Shown: in pieces, positions 8,593-18,334 of the stretch | How the letters are laid out: each line of letters opens with the position of its first letter | Position numbering within the stretch: position 1 is the first letter of the stretch | DNA from: Candidatus Sumerlaeota bacterium | GTDB lineage: Bacteria > Sumerlaeota > Sumerlaeia > Sumerlaeales > Sumerlaeaceae | DNA: 64,000 nt | Direction of reading: 5' to 3' | Assembly (NCBI GenBank): GCA_012513815.1 | Contig: JAAZBM010000010.1 | Span: forward strand, 1-64,000 | Position numbers and translations under genes: made by a program | The notes under the pieces: generated by a model | What the model was told of the DNA's origin: nothing | Seen by the model: only the letters and a program-made list of their open reading frames with translations | The model's database searches: none

Positions 8593-10068
8593 GTGGCTAA
8601 AGATAGCAAAGAACAGAGTTTTATCAAAGAAATCACACCCAGAAGTGAAGACTTTTCGCAATGGTACATCGATATCGTTCGAAAGGCGGAACTCGCCGAC
8701 TATACGAGCATGAAGGGATGCATGGTCATCAAACCATACGGCTACGCCATTTGGGAAAACATGCGCGACCAGATGGACAAACGAATCAAGGACACCGGCC
8801 ACATGAACGCCTACTTTCCACTTTTCGTCCCTGAATCATTACTCAACAAAGAAGCCGAACACATCGCCGGATTCGCACCCGAAGTCGCTTGGGTAACCCA
8901 AGGCGGAAACGAAAAACTCGAAGAAAGACTCGCAATCAGACCCACGAGCGAAGCCATCATTTGCTCAATCTACGCGGACTGGGTACACAGCTGGAGAGAC
9001 CTCCCCATCCTTATCAACCAATGGGCAAACGTCGTCAGATGGGAAAAAGTCACAAGACTTTTCCTCAGAACAACGGAATTCCAATGGCAGGAAGGCCACA
9101 CATGCCACCGCACCCACGAGGAAGCCGTCGAGGAAACGGTGAAGATGCTCGCCGTCTATAAAGAATACGCCGAGAACGTCCTCGCCATGCCCGCACACGC
9201 AGGCATCAAAACGTCCAACGAAAGATTCCCCGGGGCACAGGAAACCTACTGCATCGAGGCGCTTATGAGCGACGGCAAGGCGCTACAGGCCGGAACAAGC
9301 CACGACCTCGGACAGCACTTCTCGAAGATGTTTAACATCCTTTTCGAAGACCAAGACAACGAACGGAAATACGTCTGGCAAACATCGTGGGGAACCTCGA
9401 TGCGTATGCTCGGCGGAGTCATCATGACACACGGAGACGAAAACGGACTCATCCTTCCGCCCAAAATCGCTCCCTACCAAGTCGTCATCATCCCCATCTT
9501 CAAGGCCGCGAACAAAGAAGAAGTCTGCGCCAAAGCGCAAGAAGTGGCAGCCACACTCAAAGCCGCCGGAGTCCGTGTCTTCCTCGACGACCGCGAACAA
9601 TACAGCCCCGGCTGGAAGTACAACCAGTGGGAAATGAAGGGCGTGCCGCTTCGTCTGGAACTCGGCCCCAAGGACATCGAAAAGCAAACTGTCTTCAGCG
9701 CAAGAAGAGACACACGCGTAAAAGCCGCAATCCCAATGGCACAACTGACCACAGCCGTTCCGGAGCTTCTCAACACTATCCAAAACGACATGCTACAAAA
9801 GGCAATCAACTTCCGCGAGGAAATGACAACAAAAGTGGACAACTTCGAGGACTTCCAAAAAACCATCGAAACAAAACGTGGATTTGTCGTCGCAGGTTGG
9901 GACGGAACAACAGAAACCGAACTCAAAATCAAAGAACTGACGAAAGCAACAATTCGGTTCATCCCGATGGACGAGAACTTCAAGCCCATCCCGGCTCCTG
10001 AAGGAACAAAGTGCGTCCTCACCGGAGAACCCGCGAAACATCTGGTGTACTTCGCCCGCTCATACTAA
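8593..10068 (+). CDS. proS: Prolyl-tRNA synthetase, archaeal/eukaryotic type
   Basis: This 491-residue class II synthetase charges tRNA-Pro. It is the short 'type 3' form without the bacterial editing insertion. Motif 2 is seen in 'LRTTEFQWQEGHTCH', the ATP/proline pocket in 'RPTSEAIICSIYADWV', and motif 3 in 'TSWGTSMRMLGGVIMTHGDE'. The anticodon-binding domain starts at 'IAPYQVVIIPI' near residue 295. The protein ends in a C-terminal Tyr ('FARSY'), typical of this type. The start is GTG at 8593 with GGAG 8 bases upstream. The GT4 gene follows after 8 bases, so proS probably leads a transcript with envelope genes, which is an odd partnership. Confidence 0.97.
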   Translation: MAKDSKEQSFIKEITPRSEDFSQWYIDIVRKAELADYTSMKGCMVIKPYGYAIWENMRDQMDKRIKDTGHMNAYFPLFVPESLLNKEAEHIAGFAPEVAWVTQGGNEKLEERLAIRPTSEAIICSIYADWVHSWRDLPILINQWANVVRWEKVTRLFLRTTEFQWQEGHTCHRTHEEAVEETVKMLAVYKEYAENVLAMPAHAGIKTSNERFPGAQETYCIEALMSDGKALQAGTSHDLGQHFSKMFNILFEDQDNERKYVWQTSWGTSMRMLGGVIMTHGDENGLILPPKIAPYQVVIIPIFKAANKEEVCAKAQEVAATLKAAGVRVFLDDREQYSPGWKYNQWEMKGVPLRLELGPKDIEKQTVFSARRDTRVKAAIPMAQLTTAVPELLNTIQNDMLQKAINFREEMTTKVDNFEDFQKTIETKRGFVVAGWDGTTETELKIKELTKATIRFIPMDENFKPIPAPEGTKCVLTGEPAKHLVYFARSY

Positions 10069-10076
10069 GGGACCTA

Positions 10077-11303
10077 ATGACCGACGCAAAAAAAACTGCC
10101 ATCTCAATTTGCATCAACAGTCGTTTCACCTATAACTGCTGGGTCAACAACCACCGGCCTGTCGGAGGCGCAGAGCGTGACCTCACAAACGTCATGCGAT
10201 ACCTCAACGAAGACGGCCGGTTCAAGTTCACTCTCATCTCCGAAACATGCGGAGACAAATTGTCAGATGACAGCATCATCGACGGAGTACTCATCCGCAA
10301 CGCCGGAATGCCCAATTTCGAGCGCGTAAAGATTCTGCGCCCACTCGCGTATCTCGTTTACGCGCTCAGACTACTCTGTGCAAACATGACCGTACACACG
10401 GACATATTCTTCGCCGAAGGATGCAGCGTCGCGATGATAATGATGTGGTTAGCAGCCAAAATCAGGCGCAAACCATGCGTCTTCAGATACGCCAGCATCT
10501 CTGAACTCGACAAAGAAATCCTGAACTCGACAAAAAACACTCACGGAAAAATCGCCACGAAACTCTTTGACTTCGCCATCCGAACAATGACGCAATCCAT
10601 CGCGCAAACAACCGATCAGGCAAACCTCTTCGAAGAAAAGTTCGGGCACCAAATCCCCATCATCTACAACATCCTCAACATCGAGCCACTGTCGGAAAAG
10701 GAACTCGCGAGCAGTTTGGCACAGCGAGACAACATCCTCTGGCTCGGACGTTGCCACAGCGTCAAACGCCCGGAACTCTTCCTCAAGTTAGCAAAAGCAC
10801 TGCCGCAATATCGTTTCGTCATGGTAGCCCCCGAAGCCGCTGGCGAAGAAAAGTTCAAAACAGAAATCGAACAACAAGCTCGCGAAATCGACAACCTCAC
10901 ATTCATTGGCGGCGTCGAACCCGACAAAGTCGCGCAGTACTATCGCAGCGCCAGAGTCTTCATCATGACAAGCGTCTACGAAGGTTTTTCGAACACGATG
11001 ACCGAGGCATTCTCACAAGGCACACCCGTCGTCGCCTACTCCTTCGCAATCACCGGCTGGCTCGAGCCGCTCAACAAAAACGCAAACATGGCCGACCTGG
11101 ACGTCGCCGGAACAATCATCCTCACGACCCCCGGCTACTGCTGTCAGGCAAACGACGAGACATTCATCGAAATGACAAAGAGACTCATGAACAACGACGA
11201 CGCATGGCTCCAATCCGCCAACCTCGCCCTACAGCATGCCCACAAAATGAAACCCCACACCATCACCGACCAATACAAGAGCATCTTCGAAAAACTGGCA
11301 TAA
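10077..11303 (+). CDS. Family 4 glycosyltransferase
   Basis: The gene encodes 408 residues when started at the ATG at 10077, 8 bases after proS. An AAGGGA overlapping the proS end serves as ribosome-binding site; the track start at 10011 lies inside proS. The N-terminal Rossmann domain opens 'ISICINSRFTYNCWVNNHRPVGGAERDL'. The C-terminal GT-B domain carries 'ILWLGRCHSVKRPELFLKLAK' and the nucleotide-sugar motif 'MTSVYEGFSNTMTEAFSQGTPVVAY' with the EX7E pattern of GT4 retaining enzymes. It probably adds a sugar to a lipid-linked intermediate at the cytoplasmic face. The following MBOAT gene suggests the product is an O-acylated polysaccharide. Confidence 0.88.
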   Translation: MTDAKKTAISICINSRFTYNCWVNNHRPVGGAERDLTNVMRYLNEDGRFKFTLISETCGDKLSDDSIIDGVLIRNAGMPNFERVKILRPLAYLVYALRLLCANMTVHTDIFFAEGCSVAMIMMWLAAKIRRKPCVFRYASISELDKEILNSTKNTHGKIATKLFDFAIRTMTQSIAQTTDQANLFEEKFGHQIPIIYNILNIEPLSEKELASSLAQRDNILWLGRCHSVKRPELFLKLAKALPQYRFVMVAPEAAGEEKFKTEIEQQAREIDNLTFIGGVEPDKVAQYYRSARVFIMTSVYEGFSNTMTEAFSQGTPVVAYSFAITGWLEPLNKNANMADLDVAGTIILTTPGYCCQANDETFIEMTKRLMNNDDAWLQSANLALQHAHKMKPHTITDQYKSIFEKLA

Positions 11304-11360
11304 TTAAAACATCACCCACACGGTACAGATTTTTAGTAAAAAAGAACCTGCAGAAACATT

Positions 11361-12773
11361 ATGCTTTTTAACACACCGGAATTTTTCATCTTTTTTGCCA
11401 TCGTACTCGCCCTCTACTTCATGATGACGCGCCGCTGGCAGAACATCCTTCTCATCGTAGCGAGCTACGTCTTCTACGGTTGGTGGGACTCGCGCTTCTG
11501 CGTCCTGCTTCTCATCAGCACCATCCTCGACTTCGTATGCGGCCTCATGATCCCTGGCAAACGCCCCAAACTCTGGTTATGGATTAGCGTCGTCGGCCAG
11601 CTCGGCATGCTCTGTTTCTTCAAATACTTCAACTTCTTCGAAAGTAGCGTCATCGACCTCTGCCACCTCTTCGGCATGAACCCCAGTTGGCCGACGCTCA
11701 AGCTCGTCCTCCCCGTCGGCATCTCGTTCTACACCTTCCAGACGCTCTCCTACACCATCGACATCTACCGCAAAAAACTCGAGCCGACCCGCAACTTTGC
11801 CGAATTCGCCGTTTTCGTTTCCTTCTTCCCGCACCTCGTTGCCGGCCCCATCCTACGCGCGACCTACATGCTCCCGCAAATCATGAAAGACCGCCACGTT
11901 GGCGCCCGCGAAATCAGCGAAGGCGCATACTTCATCCTCGTCGGACTCGTCAAGAAAGTCGCCATTGCCGACATGATTGCCCCACTTGTCAAGTCGGCCG
12001 CCGAGAACCCCGGCGCCATGAGCAGCCTCCAACTCCTCCTTAGTAGCTACATGTTTGCCCTACAAATCTACTGCGACTTCTCCGGCTACACTGACTGCGC
12101 ACGCGGCATCTCGCGCCTACTCGGCTTCCACCTCCCCGAAAACTTCAACTGGCCCTACTTCTCCGCCGGCTTCCAAGAATTCTGGCGCCGTTGGCACATG
12201 TCACTCAGCTTCTGGCTCCGCGACTACCTCTACTTCTCCCTTGGCGGCAGCCGCTGCTCGACCCTAAAAACATACCGCAACCTCTTCATTACCATGCTCC
12301 TTGGCGGCCTGTGGCACGGCGCCAGTTGGAACTTCGTCCTCTGGGGCGGCCTCCATGGCATCTACCTAGCGCTCGGACGCATGAGCGGCCCGCTCTTCTG
12401 GAATGCGCTCAAAGAGAAAGCGCAACAATGGAAAATCGGCTGGCTACTCACCGGCCTCTGCATCCTCTTCACCTTCCACGTCGTCAACTTCACATGGATA
12501 TTCTTCTTCATTCCTGACTTCAGCGTCGCCGCCAAATACTTCGACGGCCTCCTCGCCTTCACCACCACCTGCGACCCTGACCGCATCCGCCTGTTCATCT
12601 ACGCCCTCATCGTCATCCTCTTCATCGACCTACCGGAGTTTCTCTTTGGCAGCCACGAATGGCTCATCAACCGTCCACGCCCCCTACGTGCCCTCTTCTA
12701 CGCCATATTCGTCATACTCCTCATGATTACATGGACAGACAACTACGAGCCATTCATCTACTTCCAATTCTAA
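11361..12773 (+). CDS. MBOAT O-acyltransferase, AlgI-like
   Basis: This 470-residue polytopic protein has about ten hydrophobic segments and the AlgI/DltB/PatA signature. It opens 'FNTPEFFIFFAIVLALYF', continues with 'LPVGISFYTFQTLSYTID', 'FFPHLVAGPILR', 'DFSGYTDCARGISRLLGF' and 'EFWRRWHMSLSFWLRDYLYFSLGG', and carries the catalytic-His region 'LGGLWHGASWNFVLWGGLHG' near residue 318-332. AlgI-type proteins pass acyl groups across the inner membrane to a periplasmic SGNH partner that acylates a polysaccharide. The next gene, one base downstream, encodes such an SGNH-like protein. Codon use is C-ending and like the neighbours. No strong Shine-Dalgarno sequence precedes the ATG. Confidence 0.93.
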   Translation: MLFNTPEFFIFFAIVLALYFMMTRRWQNILLIVASYVFYGWWDSRFCVLLLISTILDFVCGLMIPGKRPKLWLWISVVGQLGMLCFFKYFNFFESSVIDLCHLFGMNPSWPTLKLVLPVGISFYTFQTLSYTIDIYRKKLEPTRNFAEFAVFVSFFPHLVAGPILRATYMLPQIMKDRHVGAREISEGAYFILVGLVKKVAIADMIAPLVKSAAENPGAMSSLQLLLSSYMFALQIYCDFSGYTDCARGISRLLGFHLPENFNWPYFSAGFQEFWRRWHMSLSFWLRDYLYFSLGGSRCSTLKTYRNLFITMLLGGLWHGASWNFVLWGGLHGIYLALGRMSGPLFWNALKEKAQQWKIGWLLTGLCILFTFHVVNFTWIFFFIPDFSVAAKYFDGLLAFTTTCDPDRIRLFIYALIVILFIDLPEFLFGSHEWLINRPRPLRALFYAIFVILLMITWTDNYEPFIYFQF

Positions 12774-12774
12774 A

Positions 12775-14787
12775 ATGAAAACCACACTTGACATAAGAGC
12801 CTTACCCAAAGCGGCACTGACACTGCTGCTCACAGCGATGATTTTCTATGCCATCGACTTCTCTGTGCGTCAGTGGAATCCGATAAAGTCTTACTTGCCT
12901 TGGGGCGTGGATAACTGCCAATGGAAAATGGATGATTTGGAAGCTCATTATCAAAAATATGGCCGAATCGATTTAGTGACATTGGGCACTTCGGTTGGGA
13001 CAGGATGTGATGTTGGAATATGGCAACGCGAAACGAAAGACCAACTCATTTGTTTCAATTTGTGTTTACCCGGTTTTCGGGCCGAAAACATAGAGTTTCT
13101 ATTTACGCACTATATTTATCCAAAATACAAACCTAAGTATGTTTTGTACATTGCACAACCCCGCTTTATGTTGGGTACTGAGGGAACAAAAGCACATCAA
13201 TTTGTTCCCGCTTTCTGGAAATCATCACGAGTAAAACAACTCTTAGCAAAGTCTTTTGGCGAGAAAATCCAAAGCTCCTTTGAAATTTCCTCCTATATTG
13301 CTCAAACCAATGGGCATGTTCGACTGCTTCTTACAAAAGGGTCAAGAACAGGCGTATTGTCGCCGGCACTAGGGCTTAAAAACATTGGCGATTATGGTGT
13401 GACACACGGTGTTTCGTGGAATCCGGCACATCACTATTCGACTTATCCCGAACAAAAAGGCACTTTTTCGCTTCATGGAGCATTAGGGTATATCAGTCGG
13501 TTATTTTCATGGTGTAATGAACAAGGGATCCAAGCATTCTTGATAAATCAAGAACAAAATCCTGACTACTGGAACCGATATCCTCTTGGTTCAAAGGATC
13601 TTTATCGTCATCTTATCCAGACAATAGTGAGTTCGGATAAGATGTTCGATATTCCAACGGCACTCTCTTTGACACCTCAGGAATTTATGGATACAGTACA
13701 TCCCAACGCATTTGGTTTGGAACGAGTATATCGTTTTATCTTCAACAATATTATTTCTCCGAAATTTCTCTTATCTCGTTTTGGAGTATCGCCGGAACAT
13801 CGATATCGATTTGCAGATGACGCAAATCATTTCAATGAAAATTTTGCCATTTGCCGTCCAATAAAAATTAAAGGCAAGATGCCATCTATGTTCCAATTAA
13901 TGGCCGAAGAAGACGGTGCCAGTGTGACATTGGGTCAAGAAATCATGCCCGGGGACTATGAATTGACAATCTACTCATATAATGACATTGAAACAACGGC
14001 TCCAAAAGATGAAACACACCGTATTAGGATTGAGGCTATTACTGCGGATGGTCGAACGCTCTTGTCAAAATCGGTCGCAATGAGTCGTGCTATCAATTCT
14101 GATGGGATGTCGGCGATGACCGTAACACAAGTCAATATTTCAGAGCCTGCACATCTAGTCATTATTGCGGATTCCATTGTGAAAGACAAACAATTAGTGT
14201 TAGATTTGATGTCCATTCGCCGCCTTTTCTTACCACTTGCCGAAGCGACACAAAGCTCTTCGACTATTGAAAAACAAACTGTACCAATTGGAAGTCCTTT
14301 GCTTTTTAATGAGTCGTTTTCTACTCCAAATCCTGTAACGACCACGACCTATTTGGCGTTATCTTGGAACAATTATGCGAAAGACCAAGCATCTGTTATA
14401 GCTCTCGAGGATGGTAACAAGGTGTTGAAAATAGAATGTCTTAATGGAAAAGACAGACCTCCGGTCGCACAATGGATAGATCAAACGTTATTACCATTTT
14501 TAACAAAGAAAACTGTGCGATTGAGTTTTGTTGGTAAAACGACAACTGGGACTTTGATTTCAGGTGGTGTTGAGGGAAGACTTATGGGCACAACAGAAAC
14601 GGTAAAGTCGTTTGGGAAGATCCCAGATGGGGCTTCTCCACAGGATTGGTGCGAATATACCACAGAACTGAAACTCCCAGACAAGCCGCTTGAGACTCTG
14701 AAGGTTGACTTGCGTTTGGGTTGGACTCCTGGGGTCAAGGGTTATGCCCTCATCGACGATGTTCGGCTTGAGGTCGTAAATGAATAG
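12775..14787 (+). CDS. SGNH-like periplasmic protein, probable partner of the AlgI-type acyltransferase
   Basis: This 670-residue protein has an N-terminal signal anchor (about residues 13-28) and an SGNH-like domain. 'VTLGTSVGTGCDV' near residue 70 resembles block I and 'DTVHPNAFGLERV' near residue 304 the Asp/His block, as in AlgJ/AlgX/DHHW relatives. From about 350 on it is beta-rich with no clear family; the last 160 residues ('ALIDDVRLEVV') look like a carbohydrate-binding jelly roll. It starts one base after the MBOAT stop, so translational coupling is likely. I infer it transfers acyl groups delivered by the MBOAT protein onto a glycan. The gene is AT-richer, with T- and A-ending codons and no A+C excess, unlike both neighbours. 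Confidence 0.7.
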   Translation: MKTTLDIRALPKAALTLLLTAMIFYAIDFSVRQWNPIKSYLPWGVDNCQWKMDDLEAHYQKYGRIDLVTLGTSVGTGCDVGIWQRETKDQLICFNLCLPGFRAENIEFLFTHYIYPKYKPKYVLYIAQPRFMLGTEGTKAHQFVPAFWKSSRVKQLLAKSFGEKIQSSFEISSYIAQTNGHVRLLLTKGSRTGVLSPALGLKNIGDYGVTHGVSWNPAHHYSTYPEQKGTFSLHGALGYISRLFSWCNEQGIQAFLINQEQNPDYWNRYPLGSKDLYRHLIQTIVSSDKMFDIPTALSLTPQEFMDTVHPNAFGLERVYRFIFNNIISPKFLLSRFGVSPEHRYRFADDANHFNENFAICRPIKIKGKMPSMFQLMAEEDGASVTLGQEIMPGDYELTIYSYNDIETTAPKDETHRIRIEAITADGRTLLSKSVAMSRAINSDGMSAMTVTQVNISEPAHLVIIADSIVKDKQLVLDLMSIRRLFLPLAEATQSSSTIEKQTVPIGSPLLFNESFSTPNPVTTTTYLALSWNNYAKDQASVIALEDGNKVLKIECLNGKDRPPVAQWIDQTLLPFLTKKTVRLSFVGKTTTGTLISGGVEGRLMGTTETVKSFGKIPDGASPQDWCEYTTELKLPDKPLETLKVDLRLGWTPGVKGYALIDDVRLEVVNE

Positions 14788-14821
14788 ACTCATTTTCTAC
14801 TCCATACCAAAGCGATGATAC

Positions 14822-15331
14822 ATGACTGCGGACGAACTCATCAAACAGTTTGGCATGGCGCCACATCCCGAAGGCGGGTTTTGGGTACGCTCATCGATTG
14901 CCCTGCCACCACACCCGGCGTGGTCCGCAATCTATTTTCTCTTGCGCCGCGACGACATCTCGCGCCTCCACGTCCTCACGGCCGACGAACTGTGGCTTGC
15001 GCACGGTCCGACGCCCGTCGAACTCATCCAAATCTTCCCCGACGGCTCGCTCAAGCGTTCATTTCTGGGGCTGGACATCACCAAACAACAAGTCCCACAA
15101 ATCACAATCACCACCGGCACCATCTTCGGAGCACGCGTCCTGCCGCTCGCCGCTGACGCCACCGCGACACCGGCGCCGCACGACGATTATGCGCTGATGA
15201 GTTGTCTTGTCATCCCGGCGTTCACCGACGAATGCTTCACCCTTTGCGACCGCGAGGAACTCCTACAACGCTTCCCCAGCCATGCGCAAACGATTCGGGA
15301 TTTCACCCCGAACATCGACACAAAACCATAA
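14822..15331 (+). CDS. Cupin family protein, DUF985
   Basis: The 169-residue protein matches the DUF985 cupin family from its opening 'LIKQFGMAPHPEGGFWVRSS'. It continues with the characteristic 'SAIYFLLRRDDISRLHVL.ADELW' and 'IFGARVLPL' strands and ends near 'LVIPAFTDECFTL'. These are small cytoplasmic beta-barrels; some bind nucleotide-sugar-like ligands, but no general reaction is established. The length is standard. The ATG lies 34 bases after the SGNH gene with no strong ribosome-binding site. Composition returns here to the C-rich style of the surroundings, marking the edge of the atypical gene before it. Confidence 0.85.
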   Translation: MTADELIKQFGMAPHPEGGFWVRSSIALPPHPAWSAIYFLLRRDDISRLHVLTADELWLAHGPTPVELIQIFPDGSLKRSFLGLDITKQQVPQITITTGTIFGARVLPLAADATATPAPHDDYALMSCLVIPAFTDECFTLCDREELLQRFPSHAQTIRDFTPNIDTKP

Positions 15332-15469
15332 GCGACACGCACTCTGATGCGTTCTGTCACAGCCCGCACAACGCAACGTCGAACCGCCAACTCATGCAGA
15401 AACTCCCCCACACATGGTACTATACACTTATAGAACCTCAGTTTACTGACCTTGAAAGTGAAAACACAA

Positions 15470-16663
15470 ATGAAGAACGATAAACAACTCAGCGGCGTCC
15501 TCTGCAACGAACTCTGGACACCCGAAGTGCAAATGAAAAATGTCTTCGTTAAATTTGACAACGAACGCATCGAGCGCATCATCCCATGGGAAGACGGAAA
15601 AGCCCTCCCGCAAAACGCCATTATCGCCGACGATAAACTTGTCGCTGTCCCCGGCCTCATCGACATCCATGTCCACGGCAACGGCGGCGGAGACTTTCTC
15701 GACAACACAGACGAAGCACTCTACGCAATCAGCGACACATCCGCGCGCGGCGGTGCTACATCCGTCATCGCCACCATGAGCATCGCTGGCGACGACACAA
15801 ACTTCACAAAATTCGAACAGATTGTCAAGCGGCTGAAAAACACTGTCGTCAACGGCTCGCGTTTCGCGGGTCTTCACCTCGAAGGCCCATACATTAACCC
15901 CGAACGCCGTGGCAGTTTCTCCGACAGATACATGAGACCGCTCAAGGCCGAAGAGCTTAACAAAATCCTCGACATCTGCGCCGACTTTCTCCGCAAAATC
16001 ACCATCTGCCCGGAACTCGACGGAGCATGGGATCTCGTCGATCTTATCGTCAAAAGAACAAACGCCGAAATCTCGCTCGGCCACAGCATCGCCTCATACG
16101 AAAAAGCCGAAGAACTCTACCAACATCCGCGCGTCAGACAGGCCACCCACTGCTTCAACGCAATGGTTCCGCTTCATCACCGCGCCCCAGGCCTACTCGG
16201 CGCCTCACTCCTTGACAGACGCGTCACAACAGAAATGATTCCCGACGGGTATCATCTCTCCGGCCCCATCATCGACATGATTTACCGACTCAAGGGGCGC
16301 GACAAAGCCGTCATCATCACCGACGGCAACGCCGCGACCGGACTTCACGAGGGACAAATTATCGAGTGCCTCGGCGGCAAGGCATGCGTCAAAAACGACG
16401 CTGTTTATATCGCCGGAACGGACACGCTCGCGGGCAGCAATCTCCTCATGGCCAGAGGTCTATACAAAGCGCAAATTCTCGGCCACATCCCATTCCAAGA
16501 TGCGCTCACCATGTGTACCTACAACGCCGCCAAAGCAATTCACATGGACGACGTCATGGGCACCATCGAACCAGGTAAACTTGCTGACATGGCGCTCATC
16601 AAGGCCGACGGAACAGTCGCGACGACCATCCGTGACGGTAAAATCGTATACTCCGCGGAATAG
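15470..16663 (+). CDS. nagA: N-acetylglucosamine-6-phosphate deacetylase
   Basis: NagA removes the acetyl group from GlcNAc-6-phosphate in cytosolic amino-sugar catabolism. The amidohydrolase features are visible: 'GLIDIHVHGNGGGDF' (metal HxH), 'GLHLEGPYINPERRGS' (metal Glu), 'ISLGHSIASYE', 'THCFNAM', 'VIITDGNAATG' (catalytic Asp) and the C-terminal 'IEPGKLADMALI'. The ORF track starts at a TTG (15452); the ATG at 15470 gives 397 residues, closer to the family norm, though neither has a clear Shine-Dalgarno. No nagB is adjacent. The enzyme fits with the GH20 hexosaminidase at the window end as a route for released GlcNAc. Confidence 0.95.
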   Translation: MKNDKQLSGVLCNELWTPEVQMKNVFVKFDNERIERIIPWEDGKALPQNAIIADDKLVAVPGLIDIHVHGNGGGDFLDNTDEALYAISDTSARGGATSVIATMSIAGDDTNFTKFEQIVKRLKNTVVNGSRFAGLHLEGPYINPERRGSFSDRYMRPLKAEELNKILDICADFLRKITICPELDGAWDLVDLIVKRTNAEISLGHSIASYEKAEELYQHPRVRQATHCFNAMVPLHHRAPGLLGASLLDRRVTTEMIPDGYHLSGPIIDMIYRLKGRDKAVIITDGNAATGLHEGQIIECLGGKACVKNDAVYIAGTDTLAGSNLLMARGLYKAQILGHIPFQDALTMCTYNAAKAIHMDDVMGTIEPGKLADMALIKADGTVATTIRDGKIVYSAE

Positions 16664-16680
16664 ATTCCGCGACAACTTTC

Positions 16681-16721
16681 GCAAGAGAGCCACGCCCACT
16701 CGGCATGGCTCTCCTTGCTTT
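16681..16721 (+). terminator. Hairpin terminator after nagA
   Basis: GCAAG plus GAGAGCCA pairs with TGGCTCTC plus CTTGC around an inner GCC/GGC, giving a stem of about 12 bp with one bulge. The hairpin is followed by CTTGCTTT-type sequence rather than a pure T-run. Confidence 0.6.
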
Positions 16722-16844
16722 GCGCAAGTTGAAACGACACGATGAACTTTCTCAATTTTACACAACATCTCTGTCGTCACTGTACTCTTTTTGTTGGTAT
16801 ACTATAATTAATATAGCAAAACAGGCAACAACACTCTTCTCATC

Positions 16845-18305
16845 ATGGACAATAACACAAATACAACCAACACCGACCGGCGGAGACGCATCATGCTCAT
16901 CAACCCGCCGACAGGTCTATACCGGCGCGACGACAGATGCCAGTCAAAAGTCGACGACCAGACGGTACGCGTTGTATTCGCGCCCGTTGATCTCGCCTTG
17001 CTCGGAGCCATCGCGCGACAAGCCGGAGCCGAACCGAAGGTCTGCGACTACCCGGCGCTCAACCAGTCCGAAGGCGTATTCATTGCTGACATCAAAACGT
17101 TCAGACCACACATACTGTTCCTGAATTCGACGGTACACACCCTCGCGAAGGACATGGAGCTCGTTGCCAAAGCCCGCGACTTTGACCCCGGAATTCTCAC
17201 GCTTCTCCACGGCGAAGGCGTCGTTGTTCAGGCCGAAAAAGTCCTCCGCGATTATCCTCAATGCGACGCGATTCTTGACGGAGAACCCGAACTTACGCTA
17301 CGAGAAATCGTAACCACCGTCCCCGACGAGCAGACGCTCTGGCAGACTCCCGGACTTGTGTGCCGCGACGGCTCGGGAACGCCGTTCCGCACCGGCAAAA
17401 GGCCGCTCATCGAATCCCTCGACATACTGCCCTTGCCCGCCCGCGACCTCCTGAACAACAAGATTTATCACAGCCCCGAAAACGGCAAACCGCTGACCGT
17501 TATCCAAGCGCAACGCGGCTGCCCCAGCAAATGCGTCTTCTGCCCCGCAGGCTCAATGTTCGGCTACGTCGTCAGAGAAAGGAGCGTCGAAAGCATCATG
17601 GCCGAACTCAAAGAATGCGTCGAGAAGTATGGAATCACAAATTTCCTTTTCCACGGAGACACGTTCACGCTCCACAAGCCGTGGCTTCTCAAACTTTGCG
17701 ACGCCATCATCAATTCCGGAATGAAAATCCATTGGGGATGCAACTCACGCATCGACACCATCGACGACGAAAGAGCCGCCGCACTCAAAAAAGCCGGATG
17801 CTGGGTCGTCGCTTTCGGCTTCGAGCACGGCAACCAGAACATGCTGAACTTGATGCGCAAAGGACAACGAGCCGAAAGAGCATTCGAGGCGGTCAGCATT
17901 TGCAAACGCAACGGCCTACTCACACACGGATTTTTCATCGCCGGGTTGCCATGGGAAACCAAACGGACCCTTCAGCAACTCTATCTCTACGCGAGAAAAC
18001 TCAACACGGACTTTTTCGATTTCAACATCGCATGCCCGCTCCCAGGAACCGAGCTTTACAACATCTGTCTACAAGAACAACTGTTCGTCCACACAGACAG
18101 CTCAAGCTATGCGCACGCCGGAGTCCGAACACTATCGCTGTCCGCCGAAGAGCTTACCGAATGGAGACGCAAAACGCTTCTCAAAATGTACTTCCGTCCG
18201 ACATATGTCGCGCGTATCATCATACACGCAATTAAAACCGGAACAATCAAACACTATCTCGCAGCGGCATTATCACGAGTAAAAAACCTCGTCAAAACGA
18301 CTTAA
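16845..18305 (+). CDS. B12-binding radical SAM protein
   Basis: This 486-residue protein has an N-terminal cobalamin-binding-like Rossmann domain ('RIMLINPPTG', 'VDLALLGAIARQAG', then 'DAILDGEPELTLREIV'). A radical SAM barrel follows with the cluster motif 'RGCPSKCVFCPAG' (CxxxCxxC) near residue 227-234 and 'FGFEHGNQNMLNLMRKGQ' typical of the group. The family performs methylations or rearrangements on lipids, cofactors or natural products; the substrate here is unknown. The two following genes encode a secreted unknown and a GT2 glycosyltransferase, so an envelope or glycolipid role is plausible. A TATAAT box at about 16803-16808 precedes it, and the ATG has no Shine-Dalgarno sequence. Confidence 0.88.
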   Translation: MDNNTNTTNTDRRRRIMLINPPTGLYRRDDRCQSKVDDQTVRVVFAPVDLALLGAIARQAGAEPKVCDYPALNQSEGVFIADIKTFRPHILFLNSTVHTLAKDMELVAKARDFDPGILTLLHGEGVVVQAEKVLRDYPQCDAILDGEPELTLREIVTTVPDEQTLWQTPGLVCRDGSGTPFRTGKRPLIESLDILPLPARDLLNNKIYHSPENGKPLTVIQAQRGCPSKCVFCPAGSMFGYVVRERSVESIMAELKECVEKYGITNFLFHGDTFTLHKPWLLKLCDAIINSGMKIHWGCNSRIDTIDDERAAALKKAGCWVVAFGFEHGNQNMLNLMRKGQRAERAFEAVSICKRNGLLTHGFFIAGLPWETKRTLQQLYLYARKLNTDFFDFNIACPLPGTELYNICLQEQLFVHTDSSSYAHAGVRTLSLSAEELTEWRRKTLLKMYFRPTYVARIIIHAIKTGTIKHYLAAALSRVKNLVKTT

Positions 18306-18334
18306 ATCTAAACTCGCAATGGAAGGGATTGGCT

